This document shows positions 15,371 to 23,410 of a stretch of DNA of 37,470 nucleotides, piece after piece (position 1 is the stretch's first letter; each line of letters begins with the position of its first letter). A program made the position numbers and the translations under genes. The notes below the pieces were generated by a model. The model saw only the letters and a program-made list of their open reading frames with translations, made no database searches and was not told where the DNA came from. The stretch is from a virus, in IMG/VR virus record IMGVR_UViG_3300037635_003524, positions 1 through 37,470 of that record. One strand, given 5' to 3'.

Positions 15371-16975
15371 GCCTGTAAGCCGCTCAGGAAGGCCGAGGGA
15401 TAAGCTTTGCTCTCTAGTGAACAGATCAAGCGTCTCGCCCTGCACAAGCCCTCCCATCGACTCCCAGACAGATCTGCCGCCTGCTAGGTTGATCGTCGAG
15501 CCCGTCTTTCTTACGAATGGCGGGTTTTCTGCTTCTAGGTCTACGCTGCCAATATAAGGAAGCCAGTTTTGCGCGGCTCTTAGGTTCTCAGCAAAGTCAG
15601 CCGGGGGAGTCTCAAAGATGTAGCTCAGTGGCTTGTAAAACGTTTGATCAATCAATTCACGATCAAGCAAAATGATCTCAAGATCTAAATCGAAGAAAAT
15701 CGTTGTGTCATTATTATCTGGCCCTCCGCTGACTATCCTACTGACATAATTAGAATCATTGATCAGGTCAACGATCCAATCATCTGTAATAGTAGCATTG
15801 GCCTCAAAGACCCAAACCGTTCCCGCAAGTCTTGCTTTCTGCACTGTTTCAACGTCAGACAACCAGCTCGGAATTTCTAAATCAGGATCGTAAATAATAG
15901 CCCAACGATTATGGTTGTTGATGTCTAAATCTGTTCCATCTTCTAGCTTGATAAAAGGCGTAATTCCGTCACTGTAACGTTGTGAAATTGCATCAGTAGA
16001 CCAAAGGTTTAAATTCCTTGTTGCTGCTATTGAGGGATAAGTTGACTCAAATCGATACCATACAGGAAATAATTTCTCAATCGTTGTCTTCTGCACTGTG
16101 ACCGAGTTGGCCATTGCGTTGGCGGTGCTTATCGTGACACCATCAATTGGATCAGGAGGGACGAAATCAACAAGCTCAGGGCCGCTGACAGGAACGACCT
16201 GACGAGTCCCGGAGCCAGTGCCAGCAGAAACCTCTTTGTAAGAAATGGAGCCATCAAGCAGCCTTTCAGCGTAAGGAATAGATACCCGATCAATCTTTAA
16301 GCTGTATTCAGCCTCTAACGAGCCGGAAAGAACCGCATCAGATCCCAAGGTAAACACTTCAGCCGCATCAGTATTGCGCCGCGATAAACGAAACTGAGGA
16401 TCACCAATAACTGAGTAATCAAACCAGCCAACAGCGTCAGGCACTAGGCGCAGCAGCTCAGAAAGCGCGCGACCAAAAGAGGCGTCTCTAAAGGTGGTCG
16501 TCGGGATGTCGTAACAAGCATCCATTGCACCAAGTGCGACTGGTAGACCAAGATCTTGCATTCGGTCGAATAAACGCCGGATGTGGCTTTCTACGCCGCC
16601 GATCTCGCATCTAAATTGCGGCCTTTCAATTGCATCGTTACCAACTCCAATAATATCAGATAGCGCGGTCTGTTCTAGCCACCAGAATGCGCCTGAGACG
16701 ATTATATCGACCGAAAGGGCTCCTTGCCCCCATTCGTTCTGAACGCGCGTCACAATGCCCCTAAAGAGCCTTTGTGAGCCTTGGAACAGTTCGATGTATT
16801 GGCCTTCCTCCGGGATCTCTTGGTCTCTACCGTCAAGATATTGAGGTTCAATTGAAAACGCTAGTTCATCAACACCCAGAGATTGATACGTCAATGAGCC
16901 GCTTGCGCCTATTTCTGCAAAATCAATTTGTGCAGGGCCAAACGCTTTGCCTTGTTCTCCTGCAATACTAATCAT
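15314..16975 (-). CDS. Tail hub/baseplate-like protein
   Basis: This is the last gene of the leftward tail operon, after the tape measure. The 553-residue product starts with beta-rich sequence typical of hub proteins (GSLTYQSLGVDELAFSIEP, GQYIELFQGSQRLFRGIVTRVQ). Its C-terminus has an LPYIGSVDLEAENPPF and STINLAGGRSVWESMGGLVQ pattern that I associate with tail-tip/hub proteins. It probably sits at the tail tip and links tube to receptor-binding proteins. The assignment rests on these patterns and on gene order; a distal tail protein is an alternative. Confidence 0.65.
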   Translation of the reverse strand: MISIAGEQGKAFGPAQIDFAEIGASGSLTYQSLGVDELAFSIEPQYLDGRDQEIPEEGQYIELFQGSQRLFRGIVTRVQNEWGQGALSVDIIVSGAFWWLEQTALSDIIGVGNDAIERPQFRCEIGGVESHIRRLFDRMQDLGLPVALGAMDACYDIPTTTFRDASFGRALSELLRLVPDAVGWFDYSVIGDPQFRLSRRNTDAAEVFTLGSDAVLSGSLEAEYSLKIDRVSIPYAERLLDGSISYKEVSAGTGSGTRQVVPVSGPELVDFVPPDPIDGVTISTANAMANSVTVQKTTIEKLFPVWYRFESTYPSIAATRNLNLWSTDAISQRYSDGITPFIKLEDGTDLDINNHNRWAIIYDPDLEIPSWLSDVETVQKARLAGTVWVFEANATITDDWIVDLINDSNYVSRIVSGGPDNNDTTIFFDLDLEIILLDRELIDQTFYKPLSYIFETPPADFAENLRAAQNWLPYIGSVDLEAENPPFVRKTGSTINLAGGRSVWESMGGLVQGETLDLFTREQSLSLGLPERLTGSTPVTRLERASSDSLIIL

Positions 16976-18627
16976 CTCCGGGGATTCTGGTTATTGACCC
17001 GCTCAGTCAACTGGATATTTTTGGTTTTCGTTGTCGCTATTGTCTGGGTCAATTGGTCAACCGTGCTTTGCAAGCGATCAATCATCAAAGTGTTTTCTTT
17101 AGTGGCTCCGACCACCGTAGTTGTAAGGCGACCAAGAACCTGACTTGTCTGACCTAGCTCTTCAGCCGTCAGTGTGTCGTCATCCATTATTTTGCGGAAT
17201 TGTTCGTTGGCAATTTCGACACGCTTGCGATCGGCTTCAGTCATTGCCGAAGTGTCTTTTGCAGCAGTCTCAAGCGCCGATACACCAGCAGAAAGCTCTG
17301 CTCTTGCTTCTTTTGCAACCTGATTACTTGCCTTTGCTTCTATCAGTTTAGTCTTCAGCTCAACCGCTTGCGTCTCAGTTTCTTCTGTTAATTTCGCAAT
17401 ATTAAACGCTTCTCCTTGAAGAACGCTTAAATTCATTTGTTGCTCTTCAGCCGCCTTTTTAGCTGATTCAAGTGACTTAATAGAGCTTTCAAACTGGCTC
17501 AACTGTTCCTGAACCTGTATTAATTCCCTGCGCTGCTCTTCTCCAAAAATTAGTTTTGCACCTTCAATTCTAGCTTCTCCAGTAGCAACTTTGGAGCCTA
17601 TACCCAAAAAACCTTTTTTCTTTTTTTCTTTTTCTCCTTTTTCTATCTGTTCCTCAGCAGTTTCTTGACGACTTTGCAGAGCGTTACGCCTATCACGAAT
17701 TTCGGCCTCTTGTTGTTGTAATTTAACTATCCTCTCACTTAGCCTTACTTGTTCCGCGCCCGCCGCAAGTCTTTGCTGGTTAATCAGTTCAACCTTTTCC
17801 CTGCCCTGTAAGATCTTTTCATCGGAAGCACTTTGAACTTTTGCGATTTCTAGCTGCTTGCGTCTTTCGTCGGCCTCCTGTGGGCTAATTTCTTTAGCTC
17901 CTTCTGCCCTTGCGATTTCTTGCAGCTCTAGATCTTGCGTAATTTTAGCAAGCTCCAGCTCTGCCTGTCGCTTTTTTTGGATTAAACTTGTGTTTTTTGC
18001 GAGCGACGAGCTTTGCTGGTCGAGAGAATCGACAACGGCAGCAATTTGCGCGCGCATTGCAGATGTCCCATCTTCAGCCGCAATCTTGTAAAACTCGTTG
18101 ATTTGATCTCTGGCTACCTCAACGATCATCGAAAGGTTAGAAATCTCCTTGTTTGATCTAGACATCGCCTCGACCAGTTGCGTCAATCCAACAGCAGCCA
18201 ATGATATAGCGCCAGCAAGACCAGCGCCGCCGCCCATGAATTGAACGAGCTGCGGGATGTTGTTAAGAATGCCTCTCACGCCATACTGCGCATCCTCAAC
18301 CGCTCGCGAAAATTCTAACGCTGCAAGGCCGGCGTTCTTTGTTGATTTAGCGTTTTTGCCCTGAGCAGTTGCCATTTGGCGACCACTCACAGCCGTCTTT
18401 TCAAGCGATCCGGCAAGCTTATCAACGTCCGTTCTAATTTTTGGATCAAGCCCGTCAATCTTATCAAGCTCGCGTCTAAGATCGGCGGCTGAGTCTTCTA
18501 CGTTATCAAGCGCCCGGTCTGTGTCGATAGCAGTGCGCTCGACTTTCTTGATACCTTTCTCGGCCTGCCGCGCTCCTTTTGTATCGGCGCGAGTCCGAAA
18601 ATTAATATCGACGTTTTTGCCAGCCAT
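16972..18627 (-). CDS. Tail tape measure protein
   Basis: The 551-residue product is almost entirely charged helix (long E/K/Q/R-rich coiled coil from about 215 to 470) with a hydrophobic glycine-rich segment near residues 122-155 (IPQLVQFMGGGAGLAGAI). The N-terminus, KNVDINFRTRADTKGARQAEKGIKKVE, is typical of tape measures. These set tail length and leave the tail at infection. At the usual 1.5 angstrom per residue the tail would be about 80 nm, short for a siphovirus. It overlaps the hub gene by four bases. Confidence 0.82.
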   Translation of the reverse strand: MAGKNVDINFRTRADTKGARQAEKGIKKVERTAIDTDRALDNVEDSAADLRRELDKIDGLDPKIRTDVDKLAGSLEKTAVSGRQMATAQGKNAKSTKNAGLAALEFSRAVEDAQYGVRGILNNIPQLVQFMGGGAGLAGAISLAAVGLTQLVEAMSRSNKEISNLSMIVEVARDQINEFYKIAAEDGTSAMRAQIAAVVDSLDQQSSSLAKNTSLIQKKRQAELELAKITQDLELQEIARAEGAKEISPQEADERRKQLEIAKVQSASDEKILQGREKVELINQQRLAAGAEQVRLSERIVKLQQQEAEIRDRRNALQSRQETAEEQIEKGEKEKKKKGFLGIGSKVATGEARIEGAKLIFGEEQRRELIQVQEQLSQFESSIKSLESAKKAAEEQQMNLSVLQGEAFNIAKLTEETETQAVELKTKLIEAKASNQVAKEARAELSAGVSALETAAKDTSAMTEADRKRVEIANEQFRKIMDDDTLTAEELGQTSQVLGRLTTTVVGATKENTLMIDRLQSTVDQLTQTIATTKTKNIQLTERVNNQNPRR

Positions 18628-18630
18628 TAG

Positions 18631-19362
18631 TTAGACCTTTTTGAGAGAAAGAAAAGAACCAGCAAGGATTTCCACCTGATGAGTCGCAGTTTTACTTTTA
18701 ATTGATAGACCTAGCTGACTACCCGGATTAATCGAGTTGGTTGTCAAGATTCCGTCAATTGTCATAATTTCCGGCGTTGCATTATCTGCAAACGTAGCAA
18801 AGCCAGCATCTACATCAAAAGCGTTAAGATTAAAAACCTCATCGTTTGCGCTGGCCTTAGCGGTTAAATATGAAAGCGACGAAGTTGGCCCGGTCAATCG
18901 TGGTTGCAGACAATGCGATTTATTTGCCGCCTCGACGCGCAACACTGCTTTTAAATGGTAAGTGCTAGAAGCCTCAAGCGGTAGCGTGAAACCTGTAACA
19001 GCTTGAGGTGTGTCACTTGTGGTTGTAAAATCAGCCGCAAGAACTTTGTGCTGCTCGTCAAGAGCTTCTCGGAAATCTGAAACATTAGTAACCCCCGTGC
19101 CATTTCCTAAAACAATAGAACCATTTCCATCAGGGAATGAAATCGTTCTGTTTTGTACGGCATTACTTTGAAGAGTCAAACTATTCCCGTAGGTGTTATG
19201 GATTCCAATTGCTCCGGGCAACAAAAACAGACCCGTCCCCGTCCCGTCACCTTGTGCCACTCGTGCGCCCGAATTGAGCGTCTGGTTGTAAATATGCAGA
19301 AGCGTGTTTTGGCTATTGTCCGGCGCGCCTTTTGATTCGCCTATGATGGTGTAAGTTGTCAT
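18631..19362 (-). CDS. Tail-associated structural protein with C-terminal beta domain
   Basis: The 243-residue product has an N-terminal part with fibre-like short repeats (NSLTLQSNAVQNRTISFPDG, NGTGVTNVSDFREAL) and a C-terminal beta-sandwich-like domain starting near residue 107 (LAADFTTTSDTPQAVTGFTL, STYHLKAVLRVEAAN). Such domains decorate tail or fibre proteins. It lies immediately upstream of the tape measure in the leftward operon, with a gap of only three bases. Exact function unknown; a small tail fibre or tail-tube decoration are both possible. Confidence 0.6.
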   Translation of the reverse strand: MTTYTIIGESKGAPDNSQNTLLHIYNQTLNSGARVAQGDGTGTGLFLLPGAIGIHNTYGNSLTLQSNAVQNRTISFPDGNGSIVLGNGTGVTNVSDFREALDEQHKVLAADFTTTSDTPQAVTGFTLPLEASSTYHLKAVLRVEAANKSHCLQPRLTGPTSSLSYLTAKASANDEVFNLNAFDVDAGFATFADNATPEIMTIDGILTTNSINPGSQLGLSIKSKTATHQVEILAGSFLSLKKV

Positions 19363-19363
19363 T

Positions 19364-19861
19364 TTATATTAGTTGCCATTTGGTTGAGTCAGCAGTGTCC
19401 CAAGTAGAAGCGTCAGTTGCAAGCCAAGCTTCAGCATACCCGCCAGATAAAACAGTCTCCTCTTCGCCTCCTAATCCTTCAAACGCTAAAACCAAATCAT
19501 ACTGATTCTTTTCCCACCGTTGTGATGGGGTGACGCTGGTAAGGCAAAAATCTTTGATTCTAGTAGATCCACCATTTTCAACCTCAATCAAAAGATCAGC
19601 AGTTCCTAAACCCATATAAGAAGCAGCAAGCTGGAGTTGCCACGTTTGCCGCTCTGCAAGGCTTGCAAAGGTCATAACCCGCGACCAATTAAAGGTTCTG
19701 ATTGCGTTTCCGCGATCTCTAGCCTTACCCCAACGAGCCCCAACGAAATTACTCTCTTGAACTTGTTTAGCAATTGGATGCGCTGGCTCCTCAAGCATTT
19801 TATCGCCGTAGTCTAACAAGACAACGCCGTTAAACGTGTAGCGGTAATGAGAGCAGAACAT
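19364..19861 (-). CDS. Tail protein, possibly distal-tail-like
   Basis: The 165-residue product begins MFCSHYRYTFNGVVLLDYGDKM and contains RTFNWSRVMTFASLAERQTWQLQLAASYMG and QYDLVLAFEGLG segments. The place in the tail operon between tube and tape measure, and the beta-rich composition, support a tail structural role. I do not recognise the exact family. The last 20 residues (ATDASTWDTADSTKWQLI) are low in complexity. Another gene starts two bases after its stop. Confidence 0.55.
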   Translation of the reverse strand: MFCSHYRYTFNGVVLLDYGDKMLEEPAHPIAKQVQESNFVGARWGKARDRGNAIRTFNWSRVMTFASLAERQTWQLQLAASYMGLGTADLLIEVENGGSTRIKDFCLTSVTPSQRWEKNQYDLVLAFEGLGGEEETVLSGGYAEAWLATDASTWDTADSTKWQLI

Positions 19862-19869
19862 TTCAGAGG

Positions 19870-20295
19870 TTAAATCTGATTAGGGCTTGAAGGGCTTGGT
19901 GACGGTGTTGGGTATGTATCAGGACTTCCGGGCGATGGTGTAACAGTTGGGAACGTGTCAGGCGGCAACGAGCTAGGGCTTGCTAAAGAAAAAGCATCAG
20001 GGCTTGAAAGGCTTGCGGCCGAAACGCTAATTTCATCAGGGCTAACCCAATCCGATACCGTGTATTTTACCCAAGTAGCAGTCTCAGGGCTTGTTGAGCC
20101 GCCACCTGTTGAGGTCTCTTTTAAAACTTCAGCCACATCAGTCTCACCGAAAAGAGTCCAAGTTGAGCTTGGTATTCTAAATCGGTAATTGTTATCGGGA
20201 GAAATTTGATCCCAGACGTTAGTGTTACCTACTTTTTCATAGATACCACTAGCGGGAAAATCATCAATCAGCGCGTCAACTTTTACAAAGGGCAT
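19870..20295 (-). CDS. Tail-operon protein with Pro/Ser-rich repeat tail
   Basis: Residues 1-90 of this 141-residue protein are ordinary (VKVDALIDDFPASGIYEKVG, NNYRFRIPSSTWTLFGETDV), but the final 50 or so are a repetitive Pro/Ser/Thr segment with recurring SPD-x-F/Y units (SPDEI, SPDAF, PPDTF, SPDTY). Such tails are likely extended and could reach out from the tail surface. Function unknown. It lies between the tail tube and the 165-residue gene, with gaps of one and eight bases. Confidence 0.6.
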   Translation of the reverse strand: MPFVKVDALIDDFPASGIYEKVGNTNVWDQISPDNNYRFRIPSSTWTLFGETDVAEVLKETSTGGGSTSPETATWVKYTVSDWVSPDEISVSAASLSSPDAFSLASPSSLPPDTFPTVTPSPGSPDTYPTPSPSPSSPNQI

Positions 20296-20296
20296 T

Positions 20297-20857
20297 TTAC
20301 ACGTTAGCTACGTTATCTAGCTCGACAACATTAAGGGCGCTATCGTTCTGAGTGAACCGCAAGCGAGGAAAGACAGATTTATCATTGTAGGTTGGTAGCT
20401 CAATCATCTCAAGCTTACCCCAAAGGTCCATCGTCCAAATATCCTGTGCTTTATTTACGTTTGTTGCTTGGAATTTAAGCCATCCGTAAATTTCACGAAC
20501 ATTTTTAGCGTAAGGAATCACTGGAGTATCATCAGAGACTTCAGCATCCAGACCAAGCATCAGCCTGTAAATTGGCTCTGCGTGATTTTTTAGGGTGAAT
20601 TCCCAGCCGTCTTCTAAGACTACGCTAGTTGTCTCTTGGCGATAGCGAGCGCCTTCAAAGCATTTAAATGGCGTGTCCTCTTCGGTAACACGGTAAGGAG
20701 TTAAATCATTGACACATCCAAGGGTTCGCCAGTTGCTTGTTGGGGAAATGTCTGGCTTTGCAGCTTTTGAAACTGTCACATTGTCAACACTCACGCCGCT
20801 CTCGATGAAGTATAGCGTCGAGCCAAGCATTGTTTTTTGAAGATTATATTGAGGCAT
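20297..20857 (-). CDS. Major tail tube protein
   Basis: The 186-residue product resembles siphovirus tube proteins in size and pattern: a short N-terminus, WRTLGCVNDLTPYRVTEED, then KCFEGARYRQETTSVVLEDGWEFTLKNHAEPIYRLMLGL and a final beta-rich segment. It lies downstream of the tail terminator and upstream of the tape measure on the same strand, as expected. It should polymerise into the inner tail tube. No sheath gene is seen near it, so the tail is probably non-contractile. Confidence 0.68.
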   Translation of the reverse strand: MPQYNLQKTMLGSTLYFIESGVSVDNVTVSKAAKPDISPTSNWRTLGCVNDLTPYRVTEEDTPFKCFEGARYRQETTSVVLEDGWEFTLKNHAEPIYRLMLGLDAEVSDDTPVIPYAKNVREIYGWLKFQATNVNKAQDIWTMDLWGKLEMIELPTYNDKSVFPRLRFTQNDSALNVVELDNVANV

Positions 20858-20891
20858 TTTATTCTATGGGTTGAGGTTTTTTTGTTTAAAT

Positions 20892-21104
20892 TTATGCGAC
20901 TCCCTCGATTTTAACTTTGCCCAGTTCTTTAAGGGCTTCGGCTTTGTCTTTTGGAAGGTTTGCTTTTGTGCCAGCAAGGCATAACATTGAGCCAATTTTA
21001 GTGTAGTCTTCAATTACTACACAGGAATACAAAACCTCATTTTGGGGCTTTGCTTGCTTTGTTTTGGCGGCTTTTTTAGCCTGCTTTTTAGCTTCTTCGC
21101 TCAT
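20892..21104 (-). CDS. Small lysine/alanine-rich tail-operon protein
   Basis: The 70-residue product has a Lys/Ala-rich N-terminus (MSEEAKKQAKKAAKTKQAK) followed by a small beta domain (EVLYSCVVIEDYTKIGSMLCLAGTKANLPKDKAEAL in pieces). Small proteins with a G...NLPKDKA.AL..LG pattern occur between connector and tube genes in many phages (DUF7210-like); function unknown. Its start shares one base with the stop of the upstream tail-terminator gene. Confidence 0.6.
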   Translation of the reverse strand: MSEEAKKQAKKAAKTKQAKPQNEVLYSCVVIEDYTKIGSMLCLAGTKANLPKDKAEALKELGKVKIEGVA

Positions 21105-21529
21105 TAGGGTAAATTATGTTTTAATTGCAGGGTTAACTCGTGGATCAAGAATTTTGGGTTGGGTATTAGTCGCCCCCGCAAAACTTGCGCGTTGTTCTGA
21201 CAGAAAGCGTCATGCTGCCAATCGTGTAAAGCCTTGTGAGTGGCCTCAACCAAATCGGTGTTTTTTGGATTACTGCCTCTTAGGATGGGCTGAGTCCAAA
21301 TTGTGATTGAAAACGACGAAATAAGCGTCGAATCATTGACATCTAAATCATTCGGCTCGTAGCCGTCAAAAAGGATGATAATGACGCCGCCTTTTGCCTT
21401 TTGTATGGCTTTAGCAAATTCGGCAGCAATGTCTTTTTGCTTGTCAACAATAACTTCGACAGACGAAAGAGCAGACACACCATCAAGGAGTGTTTTTATC
21501 TCATCAGCTTTGTCGAGAAATGCGCTCAT
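21104..21529 (-). CDS. Tail terminator-like protein, DUF1834 / Mu gp37-like
   Basis: The ATG at 21529 was chosen (MSAFLDKADEIKTLLDG) because it overlaps the upstream stop by one base; an earlier in-frame codon would lie inside the upstream gene. The 141-residue product matches the DUF1834/gp37-like plan: N-terminal helix, VEVIVDKQKDIAAEFAKAIQKAKGGVIIILFDGYEP, then a beta hairpin region with FSITIWTQPILRG and a C-terminal LTLQLKH. Such proteins cap the tail end that meets the head. It lies next to the gp36-like adaptor. Confidence 0.65.
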   Translation of the reverse strand: MSAFLDKADEIKTLLDGVSALSSVEVIVDKQKDIAAEFAKAIQKAKGGVIIILFDGYEPNDLDVNDSTLISSFSITIWTQPILRGSNPKNTDLVEATHKALHDWQHDAFCQNNAQVLRGRLIPNPKFLIHELTLQLKHNLP

Positions 21530-21951
21530 TAAAATTTGTATAAGGGATCGCCGCCAAAACATCCGGTATCTCTGCCGCCGATATATGATCCATCTGGTTT
21601 TTCGATACCGATGTCACAAGCAGCGACATCAGACAGGAAGTCTTGCGCTGCCCGGTATTCGTCTTTTCTTAGATCTCCTTCGTCTTCTAGGCCAGTAGAA
21701 GGAAGGCTGGCGCGAATGTCATGCTTGGCGAGTGTCGCGGCAGCGTGTAGGCATTCTTCTGGAATCGTTCCGGCGTCTCCAAGTGGGTTGTCATCGCAAG
21801 CGGCAACTTTAGCTCTTACCAATGCCGTGACCTGTAACAGTATCCCAGCCAAACGATCGCCATCTCCTCCTCCTGTCGCCTCAATAGCGCCAAGCTCGTC
21901 GAACGCCAAGCGGTCGCGAACGTGATCAACTGTTAGTGTAATCCAAGCCAC
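21529..21951 (-). CDS. Head-tail adaptor, gp36-like (DUF1320)
   Basis: The start is a GTG at 21951, giving a 140-residue product beginning MAWITLTVDHVRDRLAFDEL; the early helix matches gp36-like adaptors. Further features are the helix LAGILLQVTALVRAKVAAC, then PEECLHAAATLAKHDI and ARSLP-like DEYRAAQDFLSDVA. It is the first gene of the leftward tail operon. A terminator-like hairpin with its T-run ends one base before the start codon, leaving no room for a separate promoter, so expression may depend on read-through or antitermination. Confidence 0.7.
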   Translation of the reverse strand: MAWITLTVDHVRDRLAFDELGAIEATGGGDGDRLAGILLQVTALVRAKVAACDDNPLGDAGTIPEECLHAAATLAKHDIRASLPSTGLEDEGDLRKDEYRAAQDFLSDVAACDIGIEKPDGSYIGGRDTGCFGGDPLYKF

Positions 21952-21952
21952 G

Positions 21953-21985
21953 AAAAAGAGGATGACCTTTGCAAGCCATCCCCTC
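21953..21985 (-). terminator. Terminator-like hairpin directly before the tail operon
   Basis: Read leftward, GAGGGGATGGC and GTCATCCTC form a stem around TTGCAAAG, followed by five T residues that end one base before the GTG of the gp36-like gene. It could end the HTH-gene transcript, or act as an attenuator controlling the tail operon. Confidence 0.65.
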
Positions 21986-21996
21986 CATTATTGCTA

Positions 21997-22005
21997 GTGG
22001 TCCCC
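21997..22005 (-). repeat. GGGGACCAC boundary motif, copy after the HTH gene
   Basis: GGGGACCAC, read leftward, lies between the stop of the HTH gene and the terminator-like hairpin. It matches the copies at 5993 and 31234, which also sit at module edges. Confidence 0.5.
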
Positions 22006-22008
22006 AGT

Positions 22009-22260
22009 TTACGATTCTAACGCTGCTAGATGCACACTGAGCAGGTTGAGAGTGTGAGCTGGTGGCGTTGCCCCTTGGAAAAACTTCTCGACTGATCTGG
22101 CGCTCTTATAGAAGCAAAAAGCCGCAAACTGAGAACGAGACCACCCAAGGCGATCGATTACAGCTTTCAGACCTTCAGTCATTTGCATGGGCTGGCCAAG
22201 GTCGTTTAATATGACCGGGATACCTCGCTGACTGGCGGGATGATGACAAGTTACCTCCAT
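22009..22260 (-). CDS. Small helix-turn-helix-like regulator
   Basis: The ATG at 22260 was chosen (MEVTCHHPASQRGIPVILND), overlapping the end of the upstream membrane-protein gene; a longer reading from 22458 would overlap that gene throughout. The 83-residue product contains helices MTEGLKAVIDRLGWSRSQFAAFCFYKSARSVEKFFQG, with the look of an HTH (LGWSRSQFAAF then SARSVEKF). Ends AHTLNLLSVHLAALES. It may regulate the tail operon just downstream or the divergent replication genes. The target is unknown. Confidence 0.6.
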   Translation of the reverse strand: MEVTCHHPASQRGIPVILNDLGQPMQMTEGLKAVIDRLGWSRSQFAAFCFYKSARSVEKFFQGATPPAHTLNLLSVHLAALES

Positions 22261-22382
22261 TTGTTGCGCTCTTTTAGTTTTTTTTGCCGCCGGGTTTCCG
22301 TTTTGACTAGATTCGCCCAAATGATAGCAATCATTAAGGGAAGTGTCAGCAAAACGCCAATTGTGAGGAAAAACTCTCTCAT
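22251..22382 (-). CDS. Tiny single-pass membrane protein (43 residues)
   Basis: An ATG at 22382 opens 43 codons ending at TAA (22253-22251). The product starts MREFFLTIGVLLTLPLMIAI, a clear membrane helix, and ends with a strongly basic tail, KTETRRQKKLKERNKWR. Composition and the ten-base overlap with the HTH gene argue that it is real. Function unknown; it may be a host-membrane effector. A perfect TTGACA, read leftward, lies at 22471-22466 upstream, but I see no good -10 box at normal spacing. Confidence 0.6.
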   Translation of the reverse strand: MREFFLTIGVLLTLPLMIAIIWANLVKTETRRQKKLKERNKWR

Positions 22383-22483
22383 GTGGTAAAGAAAACACAC
22401 TTTTACGGTGTGCCGACAAGCCTAAAGTGAAAAAAAGCAAAATAAGCATTGCAATCACCGATCAGTGTCAATAAGTCTGTTGC

Positions 22484-22648
22484 ATGGCTACAACATTAAC
22501 GTTTGCGTTCTTCATACTGTCAGTAATCCTGACGGTTTTATCAATCGGCTTTTTTATCCGGGCATTTCTCGGAAGTGACAGGCTCGACTACTCAAAATCT
22601 AGGCTCAAGGTATGGCCTCGCATTAAACGATACCTTCAATTGAAATAA
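22484..22648 (+). CDS. Small membrane protein (54 residues)
   Basis: An ATG at 22484 opens 54 codons to TAA at 22646-22648. The product has an N-terminal membrane helix (about residues 5-25, LTFAFFILSVILTVLSIGFF), then a basic soluble tail with KVWPRIKRYLQLK. It is divergent from the 43-residue membrane protein gene across 101 bases and leads into the recombination genes. Its function is unknown. The 101-base gap contains AT-rich sequence that could hold divergent promoters. Confidence 0.6.
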   Translation: MATTLTFAFFILSVILTVLSIGFFIRAFLGSDRLDYSKSRLKVWPRIKRYLQLK

Positions 22649-22660
22649 AACACTAAAACT

Positions 22661-23410
22661 ATGAGTGAAATTATAACACAACAGACAGGAGCTGATTCTC
22701 AGCTTGCCCTTATCCTTGAGCTTGCGAAAAGCCCAGAGGTTGACGCTAATAAGCTTGAGCAGCTCGTGAAGCTGCACAACCAAGAAAAGGATCGACAAGC
22801 ACGAGATGAGGCTTATCGGGCTCTAGCCTTGTTCAAGCAGGAAGTGCCTGTAATTCCTAAAATGAGGGACGGAGCAAAAACTCGCGGCGGTCAGGTTGCA
22901 TTTAGATATTCAGCAATGGATGATCTTGTCAGGTTCGTAAAACCCTACGCAGACAAGCACGGGTTGAGTTGGACTTTCTCCCACGAAATCCAAAACAACA
23001 AACAGATCACGATCTGCCGGGTTCTGCATATCTCTGGATTTACTTTCCCGGAAACGACAATTCCGATTCCATTTGCTAAACCTCAAAGCCAACTTACAAG
23101 CGACATTCAAGCCGGGGGCATAACCAACACCTACGGCGAACGGTACGCACTAAAAGCCGCGCTAGGGCTCGTCTTCACTGACGACGACACTGATGGCGTG
23201 CTGCCTAAACCTGATACAGTGACACAAACAACCGTTGACGATGCTATCAAGTTGCAGATGGAGCGCGCAGGGGTGACTAGCGATCAACTCAATGCAGCGT
23301 TGACTAAAAAGGGCGTTGATCTTGACGGTTGGGGCTGGGAAGAGCAAAGCGATAAAGTGAAAGGTCGAATTGTGTCAGGCTGGGACAAACTATTTACCTT
23401 AGAATCATAA
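22661..23410 (+). CDS. ERF-family single-strand annealing protein
   Basis: The 249-residue product has the ERF plan: N-terminal helix LALILELAKSPEVDANKLEQLVKL, QARDEAYRALALFKQEVPVIPK near residue 45, then FRYSAMDDLVRFVKPYADKHGLSWTFSHEI and AGGITNTYGERYALKAALGL near residue 150. ERF proteins anneal complementary single strands and drive phage recombination, commonly beside a 5'-3' exonuclease, which is found two genes on at 23649. The start follows an A-rich leader (AAAACACTAAAACT). It opens the early rightward block. Confidence 0.85.
   Translation: MSEIITQQTGADSQLALILELAKSPEVDANKLEQLVKLHNQEKDRQARDEAYRALALFKQEVPVIPKMRDGAKTRGGQVAFRYSAMDDLVRFVKPYADKHGLSWTFSHEIQNNKQITICRVLHISGFTFPETTIPIPFAKPQSQLTSDIQAGGITNTYGERYALKAALGLVFTDDDTDGVLPKPDTVTQTTVDDAIKLQMERAGVTSDQLNAALTKKGVDLDGWGWEEQSDKVKGRIVSGWDKLFTLES

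Noticed and set aside
16972-20857. Frameshifted tail-assembly chaperone between tube and tape measure
   Set aside because: The intervening genes are separate ORFs, and I saw no slippery heptamer joining two frames.
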